From Olsenella timonensis (GTDB lineage Bacteria > Actinomycetota > Coriobacteriia > Coriobacteriales > Atopobiaceae), in contig NZ_LT635455.1 in the NCBI RefSeq assembly GCF_900119915.1, positions 1,054,001 through 1,118,000 on the forward strand: a stretch of DNA of 64,000 nt. Reading direction: 5' to 3'. The notes under the pieces are model-generated. The model searched no databases and was not told the DNA's origin. It worked only from the letters and a program-made list of their open reading frames with translations. This document shows, piece after piece, positions 52,932 to 61,291 of the stretch. The position numbers and the translations under genes are program-made. The first letter of the stretch is position 1; each line of letters begins with the position of its first letter.

Positions 52932-53336
52932 ATGATCGCCGTCTGGATCGTAGCCACCTGCTTCACGCTGGTCGGGGCCCTCTACTCGGGGCCCAAGTGG
53001 CTTCGCCTCCTCTCCTGTCGAGGGCGGGCCACGGGGACGTTCGTCTCTGCGCAGAGCGGCCTGGGAACCGGCAGCCAGCCCATGAGGGCGCTGTATCGCT
53101 ACGAGGTCGACGGCCGCGTCTACGAGGGGTCGAGCGGGTGGACCACGTTCATCGTCGTGCGAAGAGGCGGACCGTGCAAGGTGCGCTACAGCCTGTCCGA
53201 CCCCTCGCGGTCCTATCTCGCACAGTTTGGCACCTACGCTAACGTCGCCATCGGGACCGTGTTCTTCCTGGTGGGGCTCGCTGTCTTTGGCGTTGGCGCG
53301 ATGCTCGTCGCCCACTACCCCGAGCTGATTGGCTAG
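52932..53336 (+). CDS. DUF3592-like small membrane protein
   Basis: A 134-residue protein with hydrophobic segments at each end (IAVWIVATCFTLVGALYSG and VAIGTVFFLVGLAVFGVGAMLV) and a central soluble part (RYEVDGRVYEGSSGW; GGPCKVRYSLSDPSRSYL) resembling DUF3592. No function is known. It starts two bases after the pta stop and ends before a strong terminator, so it is co-transcribed with pta. Confidence 0.75.
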   Translation: MIAVWIVATCFTLVGALYSGPKWLRLLSCRGRATGTFVSAQSGLGTGSQPMRALYRYEVDGRVYEGSSGWTTFIVVRRGGPCKVRYSLSDPSRSYLAQFGTYANVAIGTVFFLVGLAVFGVGAMLVAHYPELIG

Positions 53337-53356
53337 GGATATCAGCAAGGACTCCT

Positions 53357-53395
53357 AGGCGGCCCGGCAACCTCCTTGCCGGGCCGCCTTCTTGT
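53357..53395 (+). terminator. Rho-independent terminator of the pta unit
   Basis: Stem AGGCGGCCCGGCAA paired with TTGCCGGGCCGCCT around CCTCC, followed by TCTTGT. It starts 20 bases after the DUF3592 gene. Confidence 0.88.
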
Positions 53396-53727
53396 GGAGA
53401 GCCCCTGGGAGATCAGCTACCTCGGAACGGGCCCGTCGCAAACCCCGGCGGCGGTCGCCCGCTTGTCGAGGCTTCGACGCTCGCGCGTGCCGCGCGGCCG
53501 CGGCCGCCGTGCCGCCTATGACGCGACAGGGCTCCCCTCTTCGCCGAGTGTACGAAACCATCGACCGCAACTACGCCCGTCAGTGATTAAGGGACATGTT
53601 CACCCTGTTAAGAAGTGAACGTATGAGCATACGGTCATGCCTATCGCGCGAGTTTCGTACACTCGGCAAACGGAACGGCCGCACTCCGGGGTATTGGTTC
53701 ACTTTGCGGGCGCGTGACCGGTACAGA
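53396..53727. other. Gene-free stretch containing a 125-base inverted-repeat element
   Basis: I see no credible gene between the pta-unit terminator and the pckA terminator. The notable content is a pair of perfect 16-base inverted arms (53543-53558 and 53652-53667) with smaller hairpins between them; see the separate repeat entry. The flanking sequence is GC-rich without clear signals. Confidence 0.6.
53543..53667. repeat. 125-base element with 16-bp perfect terminal inverted repeats
   Basis: Arms GCCGAGTGTACGAAAC (53543-53558) and its exact complement (53652-53667) enclose 93 bases. Inside are GTTCAC-N11-GTGAAC (53598-53620) and CGTATG-AG-CATACG (53620-53633). As RNA it could fold into a long stem with one or two internal hairpins; as DNA it resembles a small non-autonomous element. 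No target-site duplication is evident. Confidence 0.7.
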
Positions 53728-53731
53728 AGAA

Positions 53732-53754
53732 GCCCCGGGCCTGTGACCCGGGGC
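53732..53754 (-). terminator. Rho-independent terminator of pckA
   Basis: On the minus strand GCCCCGGG and CCCGGGGC form an 8-bp stem with a 7-base loop, followed by TTCTTCTGT. It lies 75 bases after the pckA stop codon. Confidence 0.75.
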
Positions 53755-53828
53755 CTTGGTCGAGCGAGAGGAACGATGAGCCGGAAGGGCAAACCCAAAC
53801 CGTACGGGAGGAGCGGGAGGCGCCGAGC

Positions 53829-55430
53829 CTAGCGACCGATGGGCTTGGGGCCGGCGGCGCGAATTTCGGGCGCCATCGTGGTGAGGCGCTTCTCGGCGTT
53901 GTCGACGAACATCTGGGCGAGCTTCTCGGCCATCTCGTCGTAGGCGGCGCGGTCCTCCCAGGTGTTGCGCGCGTTGAGCAGCTCGCTCGGCACCCCCGGG
54001 CAGGAGGTGGGGACGTCGAGGTTGAAGCGCTCGTCGTGCACGTACTCGGAGTCGTCGATGATGCCGGACTGGGCGGCCTCGACCATCTTGCGGGTGTAGG
54101 CGAGCTTCATGCGCTTGCCCACGCCGTAGGGGCCGCCGGTCCAGCCGGTGTTGATGAGGTAGACGCGCACGCCGCCCGTGTCGATCTTCTCGCCGAGCAT
54201 CTGCGCGTAGACGTTGGGGTCGAGCGGCATGAACGGCTCGCCAAAGAGCGAGGAGAACGTGGGCTGGGGCTCCTTGATGCCGCGCTCGGTGCCGGCGACC
54301 TTGGAGGTGAAGCCGGTCATGAAGTGGTACATGGCGGCGTTGCGGTCGAGCTTGGCGATCGGCGGCAGAACGCCGAAGGCGTCGGCCGTGAGGAAGATGA
54401 CGACGTCGGGCGTGCGCTTGGCGCGGCCCTTGGCCACGGCGCCGGGGACGAACTCGACCGGGTAGGCCACGCGGCCGTTCTCGGTGAGCGAGGTGTCGAA
54501 GTAGTCCGCCACGCGGGTGTCCTCGTCGATCACCACGTTCTCGCACATGGAGCCAAAGCGGATGGCGTTCCAGATCTGCGGCTCTGTCTCGGGCGTGATG
54601 TCGATGGTCTTGGCGTAGCAGCCGCCCTCGATGTTGAAGACGCGGTCCTCGGCCCAGCCGTGCTCGTCATCGCCGATGAGCAGGCGGTCCTCGGCGGCGG
54701 AGAGGGTCGTCTTGCCGGTTCCGGAGAGGCCGAAGAAGACCGTGGTGCCGTGGGAGCGCGGGTTCATGTTGCAGGAGCAGTGCATGGTGAGCACGTGGTC
54801 CTCAACGGGCAGCAGGTAGTTCATGACGGAGAAGATCGACTTCTTGATCTCCCCGGAGTACTGGGTGCCCACGACGAGGATCGTGCGCTCCTGGAAGTTA
54901 ATCAGGACGGCGGCCTCGGAGTGGGTCCCGTGGACCTCGGGGTCGAGCTTGAGCGTGGGGGCGGCCATGACGACGAAGTCGGCGTCGCCGAAGTTGCGGA
55001 GCTCGTCGTCGGTCGGGCGCACGAGCATCTGGTGGACGAAGAGCGCCTGGCTCGCGAGCTCGCAGATCGCACAGATCTTGCGGGAGTAGCGGCGCTCGGC
55101 GCCGGCGAGACCGTGCACGACGAAGAGGCGACGCTCGGAGAGGTGGCCGATGACCTCGCTCTTGATCTTCTGGTAGTTCTCCTCGGAGAACGGCACGTTG
55201 ACGTTGCCCCAGGCGATCTTGTCGTGGACGTCGGGGGTGTCGACGATGAAGCGGTCCTTGGGCGAGCGACCGGTGTACTGGCCGGTGATGACGGAGAGCG
55301 AACCGGTGCTGGTGAGCTCGCCCTCGCCGCGCTCGACGGCGGTCTCGATCAGCACGGCCGGGGACGCGTCGATGACGGTCTTCTCCTCCGTGTGGGCGAT
55401 GCCGTAGCGCTGAAGTTCCTCGATGATCAT
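53829..55430 (-). CDS. pckA: Phosphoenolpyruvate carboxykinase (ATP)
   Basis: ATP-dependent interconversion of oxaloacetate and PEP plus CO2 (533 aa). The kinase-1 P-loop is GLSGTGKTT (from residue 234). Other family parts: GQYTGRSPKDRFIV near the N-terminus, IFLTADAFGVLPP, INTGWTGGPYGVGKRMKL and MKLAYTRKMVEAA. The start is chosen for AAGGAGG 6 bases before ATG 55430. In fermentative bacteria this enzyme often runs toward oxaloacetate and conserves ATP; here it also touches the PEP pool used by the PTS and shikimate genes of this window. Confidence 0.97.
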   Translation of the reverse strand: MIIEELQRYGIAHTEEKTVIDASPAVLIETAVERGEGELTSTGSLSVITGQYTGRSPKDRFIVDTPDVHDKIAWGNVNVPFSEENYQKIKSEVIGHLSERRLFVVHGLAGAERRYSRKICAICELASQALFVHQMLVRPTDDELRNFGDADFVVMAAPTLKLDPEVHGTHSEAAVLINFQERTILVVGTQYSGEIKKSIFSVMNYLLPVEDHVLTMHCSCNMNPRSHGTTVFFGLSGTGKTTLSAAEDRLLIGDDEHGWAEDRVFNIEGGCYAKTIDITPETEPQIWNAIRFGSMCENVVIDEDTRVADYFDTSLTENGRVAYPVEFVPGAVAKGRAKRTPDVVIFLTADAFGVLPPIAKLDRNAAMYHFMTGFTSKVAGTERGIKEPQPTFSSLFGEPFMPLDPNVYAQMLGEKIDTGGVRVYLINTGWTGGPYGVGKRMKLAYTRKMVEAAQSGIIDDSEYVHDERFNLDVPTSCPGVPSELLNARNTWEDRAAYDEMAEKLAQMFVDNAEKRLTTMAPEIRAAGPKPIGR

Positions 55431-55509
55431 GCGTGCCTCCTTATGGCTGGCGGGCGTGCCGCCGCTCTTAGACGCATCGAAGGCGCCCAAAGGAGGGCAC
55501 CAGTTGGCT

Positions 55510-55515
55510 ATTATG
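55510..55515 (-). promoter_or_regulatory. Candidate -10 box for pckA
   Basis: CATAAT on the minus strand lies 79 bases before the pckA start, within the 194-base divergent spacer. No clear -35 was found. Confidence 0.4.
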
Positions 55516-55624
55516 GCACAAAACCCCGCTTGCGGCCCCATTGGCCCCATTCGGCCGAGCATGCCAGCGGGAGGGCGCCTGCCGAAGTAGAGTCTTGAGG
55601 GATACGACCAAGGAGGGCACGAAC

Positions 55625-56509
55625 ATGGCCACGCTCACCACCATCACGGACGGCACGCTGTCAGCCACCATCGACTCCCAGGGAGCCCAGCTCATGAGTC
55701 TCGCGCTCGACGGCGGCGAGTACCTCTGGCAGGGCGACGAGCGGTTCTGGGCCCGCCGTGCTCCGGTGCTCTTCCCCATCGTCGGGTGCCTGCGCGGCGA
55801 CCATGCCGTCTCGGCCCGGGGCGACGTCTCGCTCAAGCGTCACGGAATCGCACGCCTCTACGAGCATGCCGTCGTCGACCGGACGCCCTCGAGCGTCACC
55901 TACGAGCTCTCCTCCACCGACGAGACCCGCGCTGCCTACCCCTTCGACTTTCGCCTGAACATGACCTACGCGCTCACGGGCGGACGCCTCACCCAGACCT
56001 TTGCCGTGACCAACACCGGCGACGTTGACCTCCCCTTCACCCTCGGCGGCCACCCCGCCTTCAACGTGCCCGTCCCCGGCGAGGAGGGGGCGGCCTTCTC
56101 GGACTTTGAGCTCGTCTTCCCCGAGCGCTGGACCGCGAGCGTGCCCACGATCGACGAGCGCGGCCTTCATGACTTCGCCCATATGAACGAGGTCTTCCGC
56201 GACAGCGACCGCCTGCAGCTCACCCACGAGCTCATCGAGCGGCTCCTGACCGTCGTCTTTGTCGACGTGCCCGGGCGCTCCGTGCGGCTCCTGGGCCCCG
56301 CGGGTCACGGCGTCGAGGTCGACTTCGACGGCTTTGACTATCTCGGCGTGTGGACCGCGAGCGCGGACGCCCCGTTCGTGGCAATCGAGCCCTGGGTGGG
56401 GTGCGCGACCGCCTATGACGAGTCCGACGTCTTTGAGGAGAAGCGCGGCACCATCACGCTCGCTCCAGGCGAGAGCTGCGAGAAGAGCTTCTCGATGAGG
56501 CCCTTCTAG
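55625..56509 (+). CDS. Aldose 1-epimerase family protein (galactose mutarotase-like, LacX-type)
   Basis: A 294-residue beta-sandwich sugar epimerase-like protein. Conserved positions: APVLFPIVGCL, LKRHGIARLYEHAV, FTLGGHPAFNVP (catalytic His region) and APFVAIEPWVG. Relatives act as mutarotases on hexoses or hexose 6-phosphates; the substrate is not evident. The ATG is chosen for AAGGAGG about 8 bases upstream. Its stop overlaps the next gene's GTG by one base (TAGTG). Confidence 0.88.
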   Translation: MATLTTITDGTLSATIDSQGAQLMSLALDGGEYLWQGDERFWARRAPVLFPIVGCLRGDHAVSARGDVSLKRHGIARLYEHAVVDRTPSSVTYELSSTDETRAAYPFDFRLNMTYALTGGRLTQTFAVTNTGDVDLPFTLGGHPAFNVPVPGEEGAAFSDFELVFPERWTASVPTIDERGLHDFAHMNEVFRDSDRLQLTHELIERLLTVVFVDVPGRSVRLLGPAGHGVEVDFDGFDYLGVWTASADAPFVAIEPWVGCATAYDESDVFEEKRGTITLAPGESCEKSFSMRPF

Positions 56510-57000
56510 TGGGCGGACGCATCCGGCTCGCCACCGAGAGGGACCTGGGCGCCGTGGCCGCCATCTACGAGGCGGCCCGCAGCTTCATGCGCGACCATGG
56601 CAACCCCACGCAATGGCCGGGCGACTACCCCTCCCTCACGGACGCCAAGGCGGACCTCGCTTCTGGGTGTCTCTGGGTGCTGGACGGCGGGTCGGGTCCC
56701 TCTGCGGTCATGAGCGTGATGCGCGGCCCCGACCCAACCTACGCACGAATCGACGGGGAACCGTGGCTGAACGACGATCCGTACTGGGTGATGCACCGCA
56801 TGGCCGTCGCTGAGTCCGGGCGCGGCGCCGGCACGCGCATGCTCTCCTGGCTGGTGGCCCGACACGACAACGTGCGCGCCGATACCCACGCCGACAACGT
56901 CCCGATGCAGCGCACGCTCGAGAAGTGCGGCTTCGTCCGCCGCGGCACCATCTGGGTCGAGGACGGCACGCCGCGGGTGGCGTACCACTTCGTTCGCTGA
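56509..57000 (+). CDS. GNAT family N-acetyltransferase
   Basis: A 163-residue acetyl-CoA-dependent acyltransferase. The N-terminal RLATERDLGAVAAIYEAARSF and the acetyl-CoA loop MAVAESGRGAGTRMLSWLV (R/Q-x-x-G-x-G/A) are clear, followed by DNVPMQRTLEKCGFVRRG. Acceptor unknown. The GTG start shares its first base with the preceding stop codon, so the two genes form one unit. It converges on the next gene with only 14 bases between stops. Confidence 0.9.
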   Translation: MGGRIRLATERDLGAVAAIYEAARSFMRDHGNPTQWPGDYPSLTDAKADLASGCLWVLDGGSGPSAVMSVMRGPDPTYARIDGEPWLNDDPYWVMHRMAVAESGRGAGTRMLSWLVARHDNVRADTHADNVPMQRTLEKCGFVRRGTIWVEDGTPRVAYHFVR

Positions 57001-57014
57001 CCGCGAGCCCTCGG

Positions 57015-57755
57015 TCAGCGGCAGGCGTCGACGAAGCTCCTCCAGAGGGCGAAGTCCGTACCGACCTCGCGCCAGGTGTACTCGGGGTGCCACTGCACGC
57101 CAACGCAGAAGCGCCGCCCCTCCACCTCGATCGCCTCCGGGACGCCGTCGGTGGCGCGCGCGACGAGATGCACGCGCTCTCCGAGGCGGTCGACGCAGCA
57201 ATGATGCGCGGAGTTTGCCTGCACGAACGTCTCGCCCCCCAGGGCGCGGGACAGAAGCGACCCCTCCTCGACCTCCACGGGATGCGAGACGCCGTTCAGG
57301 ATTCCCTCATGGCGCCATTGGACCATCCCCTCGCGCGCCCCCAGGCTCGGGACGTCCATGCACAGCGTCCCGCCGAGGACGACGTTCAGCAGCTGGGTCC
57401 CGCGACAGGTTGTGAGCAGGGGCTTGTCCGCTGCAAGGACGGCGCGCAGCAGGGGCACCTCGAAGGCGTCACGCTGCGGGCAGAGCGGGGCAGCGTCATA
57501 GGGGCGCTCGTCGCCCCAGAGGGCGGGGCTCACGTCCGGGCCGCCCGGCACGGCGACGCCGTCCGCGAGCGCCACGTAGTCGGCGATGACATCCTCGTCG
57601 GAGGTGAGCGCCATCATGAGCGGCAGCCCGCCCGCCGCCAGGATGGCGTCCACGAAGCAGTCCGCGATGGCCTCCTGCGGGGCGATGGTCTCCGAGCCCT
57701 CGACGCTCGCCGCCTCCCATCGAGGCGCCACCAAAATGACCGGTTTTCTCGCCAT
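57015..57755 (-). CDS. Class I glutamine amidotransferase-like hydrolase (peptidase C26, PuuD-type)
   Basis: A 246-residue gamma-glutamyl hydrolase-like protein. The nucleophile is Cys117 in LLTTCRGTQLLNV and the His/Glu pair is in VQWHPEY (His223, Glu225); VPGGPDVSP is also typical. Relatives hydrolyse gamma-glutamyl-GABA or other gamma-glutamyl amides. It starts one base after the ABC ATPase stop and is the last gene of the importer unit, so the importer may bring in a gamma-glutamyl compound or glutamate/glutamine; this is inference. Confidence 0.9.
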   Translation of the reverse strand: MARKPVILVAPRWEAASVEGSETIAPQEAIADCFVDAILAAGGLPLMMALTSDEDVIADYVALADGVAVPGGPDVSPALWGDERPYDAAPLCPQRDAFEVPLLRAVLAADKPLLTTCRGTQLLNVVLGGTLCMDVPSLGAREGMVQWRHEGILNGVSHPVEVEEGSLLSRALGGETFVQANSAHHCCVDRLGERVHLVARATDGVPEAIEVEGRRFCVGVQWHPEYTWREVGTDFALWRSFVDACR

Positions 57756-57756
57756 G

Positions 57757-58521
57757 CTAGTGGCCCTTGATCGAGTCGAGGAAGTCGCGGGCACGCTGGG
57801 TCGTGGGGTGGTCGAAGAACGCGTCGGGCGCACCCTCCTCCACGATCTGGCCGTCGGCCATGAAGACGACGCGGTCTGCCACGCGCCGTGCGAAGCCCAT
57901 CTCGTGCGTCACGACGACCATCGTCATGCCGCCGCGCGCGAGCTCGACCATGACGTCGAGGACCTCGTTGATCATCTCCGGGTCGAGGGCGCTCGTGGGC
58001 TCGTCGAACATCATGGCCTTGGGACGCATCGCGAGCGAGCGGGCGATCGCGGCGCGCTGCTGCTGGCCGCCGGAGAGCTGGGCGGGCACCTTGTGGGCCT
58101 GCTCGGCGACCCCAACGCGCTCGAGCAGCTCCATGGCCTGTCTCTCGGCCTCATCCCTGGGCACTCCCAGCACCTCGCGCGGGCCGAGCGTCACGTTGTC
58201 GAGGATCGTCATGTGCGCGAAGAGGTTGAACTGCTGGAATACCATCCCGAGCTCGGCGCGCATGCGGGCGAGGTCGCGCCCCTCCTGCGGCAGCGGCTCG
58301 CCCTCGATGAGGATCTCGCCGGAGTCGATGGTCTCGAGCCGGTTGATCGTGCGACACATCGTGGACTTGCCGGACCCCGACGGCCCGATCACGACGAGGA
58401 CCTCGCCCTTGCCCACGGCAAGGCTGACGTCCCTGAGCACGTGAAGGTCGCCGTAGTGCTTGTCCACGTGACGAAGCTCTATCACCGGCACGGTCTTCTC
58501 GTCTGAACTCACTTGGCTCAC
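57757..58521 (-). CDS. Polar amino-acid ABC transporter, ATP-binding protein
   Basis: A 254-residue GlnQ/GluA-type ATPase. Walker A is GPSGSGKS (46-53), Q-loop VFQQFNLF, signature LSGGQQQR, Walker [13 protein letters not shown] and H-loop [10 protein letters not shown]. It powers import through the two permeases encoded just upstream. GTG is the likely start, with CGGGAGCT directly before it. Confidence 0.96.
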   Translation of the reverse strand: MSQVSSDEKTVPVIELRHVDKHYGDLHVLRDVSLAVGKGEVLVVIGPSGSGKSTMCRTINRLETIDSGEILIEGEPLPQEGRDLARMRAELGMVFQQFNLFAHMTILDNVTLGPREVLGVPRDEAERQAMELLERVGVAEQAHKVPAQLSGGQQQRAAIARSLAMRPKAMMFDEPTSALDPEMINEVLDVMVELARGGMTMVVVTHEMGFARRVADRVVFMADGQIVEEGAPDAFFDHPTTQRARDFLDSIKGH

Positions 58522-58532
58522 AGCTCCCGTTC

Positions 58533-59366
58533 CTAGCGAATGATCTTGACGCCCGTGCGCCGCGCGACGTAGACGGACGCCTTGTTGATGGCAAAGTTGA
58601 TCAGGACGTAGATGACGGCCACGACCAGGTACATGGAGAGCAGCGCGTCGTAGTTGGTGATGAGCACGCGCGCGTTCTGCATGAGGTCGGGGTAGCTCAC
58701 CACGTAGGCGACCGTCGTGTCCTTGACCACGACGACGAGCTGCGCGATGAGCGACGGTATGACGTAGCGCACGGCCTGGGGCAGCACGATCCTCCGCATG
58801 GTCTTGGCCGGGCTGAGCCCGATCGAGAGCGCGGCCTCGACCTGGCCCCTGGGCACCGCGTTGACGCCCGCGCGGAAGACCTCGGCGAGCACGCCGGACG
58901 CGGCGAGCGCCACGGGCAGCGTGAGCATCCAGAAAGACGGCATCTGGACGCCGTACTGCGGAACCACGAGGAAGAAGAAGTAGATGAGCAGGAGGCTCGG
59001 CACGCCGCGGAAGAAGTCGGTGACCACGCGACAGGCGGCCGAGAGCGGGGCGATGCCGCTCACGCGCCCCAGCATGAGCAGGAGGCCGAGCACGAGCGCG
59101 ATGACGCCCGCCGTGAGCGCGACCTCAACCGTGCCGACGAAGCCCTGAAGCAGGAAGCGCCACGTGGGCCACTCGAGGAGGAACGACCAGTAGCGCGGCG
59201 CAAGCTGGCCCGTCACGTAGAACTGCCGTACGACGAGAAGGACGAGCAGGACGAGAAGAACGGCCGACGCCGCCGTCCCGATCGCGATGCGGCGCCTGGC
59301 ACGCGGCCCCGGGGCCTCGTAGAGGGCGGAGCGCGCGGTCGGCGCGGTCTGGGTGCGTGCGCTCAT
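58533..59366 (-). CDS. Polar amino-acid ABC transporter, permease
   Basis: A 277-residue HisM/GluD-like permease with about five membrane segments. The coupling-helix motif is [35 protein letters not shown] (EAA loop), and the N-terminal 30 residues are hydrophilic. The start overlaps the first permease gene by 4 bases (ATGA). Confidence 0.94.
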   Translation of the reverse strand: MSARTQTAPTARSALYEAPGPRARRRIAIGTAASAVLLVLLVLLVVRQFYVTGQLAPRYWSFLLEWPTWRFLLQGFVGTVEVALTAGVIALVLGLLLMLGRVSGIAPLSAACRVVTDFFRGVPSLLLIYFFFLVVPQYGVQMPSFWMLTLPVALAASGVLAEVFRAGVNAVPRGQVEAALSIGLSPAKTMRRIVLPQAVRYVIPSLIAQLVVVVKDTTVAYVVSYPDLMQNARVLITNYDALLSMYLVVAVIYVLINFAINKASVYVARRTGVKIIR

Positions 59367-60022
59367 CGCAGAATCCTCACCCTCTTGTCAAGGCGGTTGC
59401 CCGCGAAGGATATGACGAAGGCGGTGAGCACGTAGCCGAGCGCGGAGATCAGGAAGGCGAGGATGCCCCCCGTCGCTCGCGTGTTGACGTAGGAGACCAC
59501 GCCCGTGAGCTCCTGCGGCGAGAGCGGCACCTGGGAGCCCAGTGCCGTCGTGAGCATGACGGCGATGAGGAGGTTGGTCATGGGCAGCACCGTGGTCCTC
59601 AGCGCCTGCGGGATCACGACATGGCGCAGGATCTGGGTGAACGTGAGCCCGACGGAGCGCGCCGCCTCGATCTGGCCCACGCCGATCGTGTTGATGCCGC
59701 TCATGAAGTTCTCCGACCCAAACGCCGACCCGAGCAGCACCACCGTCACGACGACGCAGGTGCGCCAGTCGAGCACCACGCGCAGCTGCGGCAGCGCATA
59801 GGCGATGAGGATGAGCAGCGCCACGCCGGGAATGTTGCGAAACACCTGGACGTAGAGCTCGCCGAGGCCGCGCAGCGGCGCGATCGGGCAGACGCGCGCC
59901 ACGGTCACGATCACGGCGAGCGCCATCACGAAGACGAACGAGACCGCCGTCATCGACCACGTGGCGATGAGCCCGTCCAGGTAGTTCTGCCCGTATGTCC
60001 CGAGAAGCTCACCGAGCCCCAT
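59363..60022 (-). CDS. Polar amino-acid ABC transporter, permease
   Basis: A 219-residue HisQ/GluC-like permease. The EAA loop INTIGVGQIEAARSVGLTFTQILRHVVIP couples to the ATPase, and about five membrane segments are seen. It pairs with the following permease to form the channel. It is separated from the binding-protein gene by a short spacer that contains a perfect 13-bp hairpin. Confidence 0.94.
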   Translation of the reverse strand: MGLGELLGTYGQNYLDGLIATWSMTAVSFVFVMALAVIVTVARVCPIAPLRGLGELYVQVFRNIPGVALLILIAYALPQLRVVLDWRTCVVVTVVLLGSAFGSENFMSGINTIGVGQIEAARSVGLTFTQILRHVVIPQALRTTVLPMTNLLIAVMLTTALGSQVPLSPQELTGVVSYVNTRATGGILAFLISALGYVLTAFVISFAGNRLDKRVRILR

Positions 60023-60038
60023 GGCACCTCCTCACATG

Positions 60039-60067
60039 GGTCAAAAGGGGACTGTCCCCTTTTGACC
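60039..60067. repeat. 13-bp palindromic hairpin between binding-protein and permease genes
   Basis: GGTCAAAAGGGGA, CTG, and the exact complement TCCCCTTTTGACC. It overlaps the stop codon of the binding-protein gene. Such a stem would protect the upstream message and lower expression of the permeases relative to the binding protein. Confidence 0.85.
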
Positions 60068-61035
60068 TACGCACCGATGGCAGGCGGCTCAGGAACCGTG
60101 TCGATGCCGGCGCGGTCGCCGATGCAGAGCTGCCAGAGCTCCTCCCAGACGCCCTCGTCCTCGATCTTCTGGAGCCAGTCGTTCACGAAGGCGACGCCGT
60201 CGGAGTCGAGCGGAAGGCCGATGCCGTACGCGTCGACGGGGCCGAACTCCTCGCCAGCGAGGCGATAGCGCCCCGGGTTGCGCGTCATGGACCCCATCTG
60301 CATGGCGGTGTCGATCACATAGGCGTCGACGCGGCCCTGCGAGAGCGCGGTGCGGGCCTCCTCGTCGGTCTTGAACTCCTGGACGTTGGCGTCCGGCGCG
60401 TACTCCTCGAGGATGGAAGGGCCGGTGGAGCCGGACTGGGCGGCGACGTTCCTGCCCGCGAGGTCCTCGACGGAGTTGATGTCGGAGTTGTCGGCCATCA
60501 CGAGGATTGACTGCTGGGTGGTGTAGTAGGGGCCGGCGAAGGAGATGACCTTCTTGCGGTCGTCGTTGATCGAATAGGTGGCAAAGACGACGTCGACCTG
60601 GTCGTTCTGCAGCACGGACTCGCGCGTGTCTGACGTGACCTGCGTGATCTCCTGCTTGGACTCGTCACCCAGGATGTAGCGCGTGAGCAGCTGGGAGAGG
60701 CCGGCGTCGAAGCCGCGGGTCTTGCCGTCCTGCTCGTTCAGGGACGAGAAGAGCAGCGAGGTCTGGACGCCGCCCACGCGCAGCGTGCCGGCCTCCTTGA
60801 CGGCGCTTGCCCAGGCGCTCGCGCCGACGACGTCGTCGGCGGCCACCTCGCCGGAGGCGATCAGCTCGTCGTAGGCGTCGGCGTCGAGCTGGGCCTCCTC
60901 GACGGCCTCCTCGTCAGAGGAGGAGGGTGCGGGCGCCTCGGCGTCATCGCAGGCGGCGAGGCCGAGGCTGGCGAGGGCGGCGGCGCCGAGGCCGAGGGCC
61001 TGGCGGCGGTTGAGCATGAGGTCATTGAGGGACAT
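60067..61035 (-). CDS. Amino-acid ABC transporter substrate-binding lipoprotein
   Basis: A 322-residue extracytoplasmic binding protein (SBP_bac_3 type). Signal peptide with twin Arg at 10-11 (NRRQALGLGA) and lipobox LAAC (Cys29), then an acidic Ser/Asp linker. The mature domain shows GFDAGLSQLLTRYI (usual GFDVDLAKAIA), DVVFATYSINDDRKKVISFAGPYY and LAGRNVAAQSGSTG. The ligand is probably glutamate or a related polar amino acid. It leads the importer unit. Confidence 0.94.
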   Translation of the reverse strand: MSLNDLMLNRRQALGLGAAALASLGLAACDDAEAPAPSSSDEEAVEEAQLDADAYDELIASGEVAADDVVGASAWASAVKEAGTLRVGGVQTSLLFSSLNEQDGKTRGFDAGLSQLLTRYILGDESKQEITQVTSDTRESVLQNDQVDVVFATYSINDDRKKVISFAGPYYTTQQSILVMADNSDINSVEDLAGRNVAAQSGSTGPSILEEYAPDANVQEFKTDEEARTALSQGRVDAYVIDTAMQMGSMTRNPGRYRLAGEEFGPVDAYGIGLPLDSDGVAFVNDWLQKIEDEGVWEELWQLCIGDRAGIDTVPEPPAIGA

Positions 61036-61075
61036 GGGACGTCCTTTCGTCAGGGACTCCGTTCACGTAGCCTTA

Positions 61076-61081
61076 ATTGTA
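61076..61081 (-). promoter_or_regulatory. Candidate -10 box for the amino-acid importer
   Basis: TACAAT on the minus strand lies 40 bases before the binding-protein ATG. GAGACT, 18 bases further upstream, is a weak -35. AAAGGA serves as ribosome site. Confidence 0.5.
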
Positions 61082-61147
61082 CCCAAATCGCTAGGAATTA
61101 GTCTCTAGCTGAAACAGGCCGTAAACTCGTGCGGCACATGGGCGCAC

Positions 61148-61215
61148 GCTTAGGGTTCCGGGGTAGTTGCGGTTTTCGGGGTTTCAAAACCTGCAACTAC
61201 CCCGGAATCCTAAGC
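61148..61215. repeat. Long near-perfect palindrome (29-bp stem)
   Basis: Left arm 61148-61176 (begins GCTTAGGGTTCCGG) and right arm 61186-61215 pair with one mismatch and one bulged base around a 9-base loop (CGGGGTTTC). It stands alone in the spacer between ackA and the importer and looks like a dispersed palindromic unit. Confidence 0.8.
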
Positions 61216-61224
61216 GCACAAACA

Positions 61225-61250
61225 GCGCCCGGGGCCGGGGCCCCGGGCGC
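61225..61250 (-). terminator. GC-rich hairpin downstream of ackA
   Basis: A 26-base perfect palindrome, GCGCCCGGGGCC-GG-GGCCCCGGGCGC. On the minus strand it begins 42 bases after the ackA stop and is followed by TGTTTGTG, a poor T-tract. Probable terminator. Confidence 0.6.
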
Positions 61251-61291
61251 CAGCACAGCAGAGCAGAGGTTCATGCCCTGAGACGAAGGAG

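Noticed and set aside
53776-53832. Tiny basic open frame (18 codons, MSRKGKPKPYG...) with an AGAGGA site before ATG
   Set aside because: The ribosome site is plausible, but the frame is very short, overlaps the pckA stop by 4 bases, and resembles no known small protein. Ribosome profiling would be needed to support it.
61148-61215. CRISPR repeat or IS end at the long palindrome
   Set aside because: Only one copy is present here, with no spacer pattern, transposase gene or flanking duplication.
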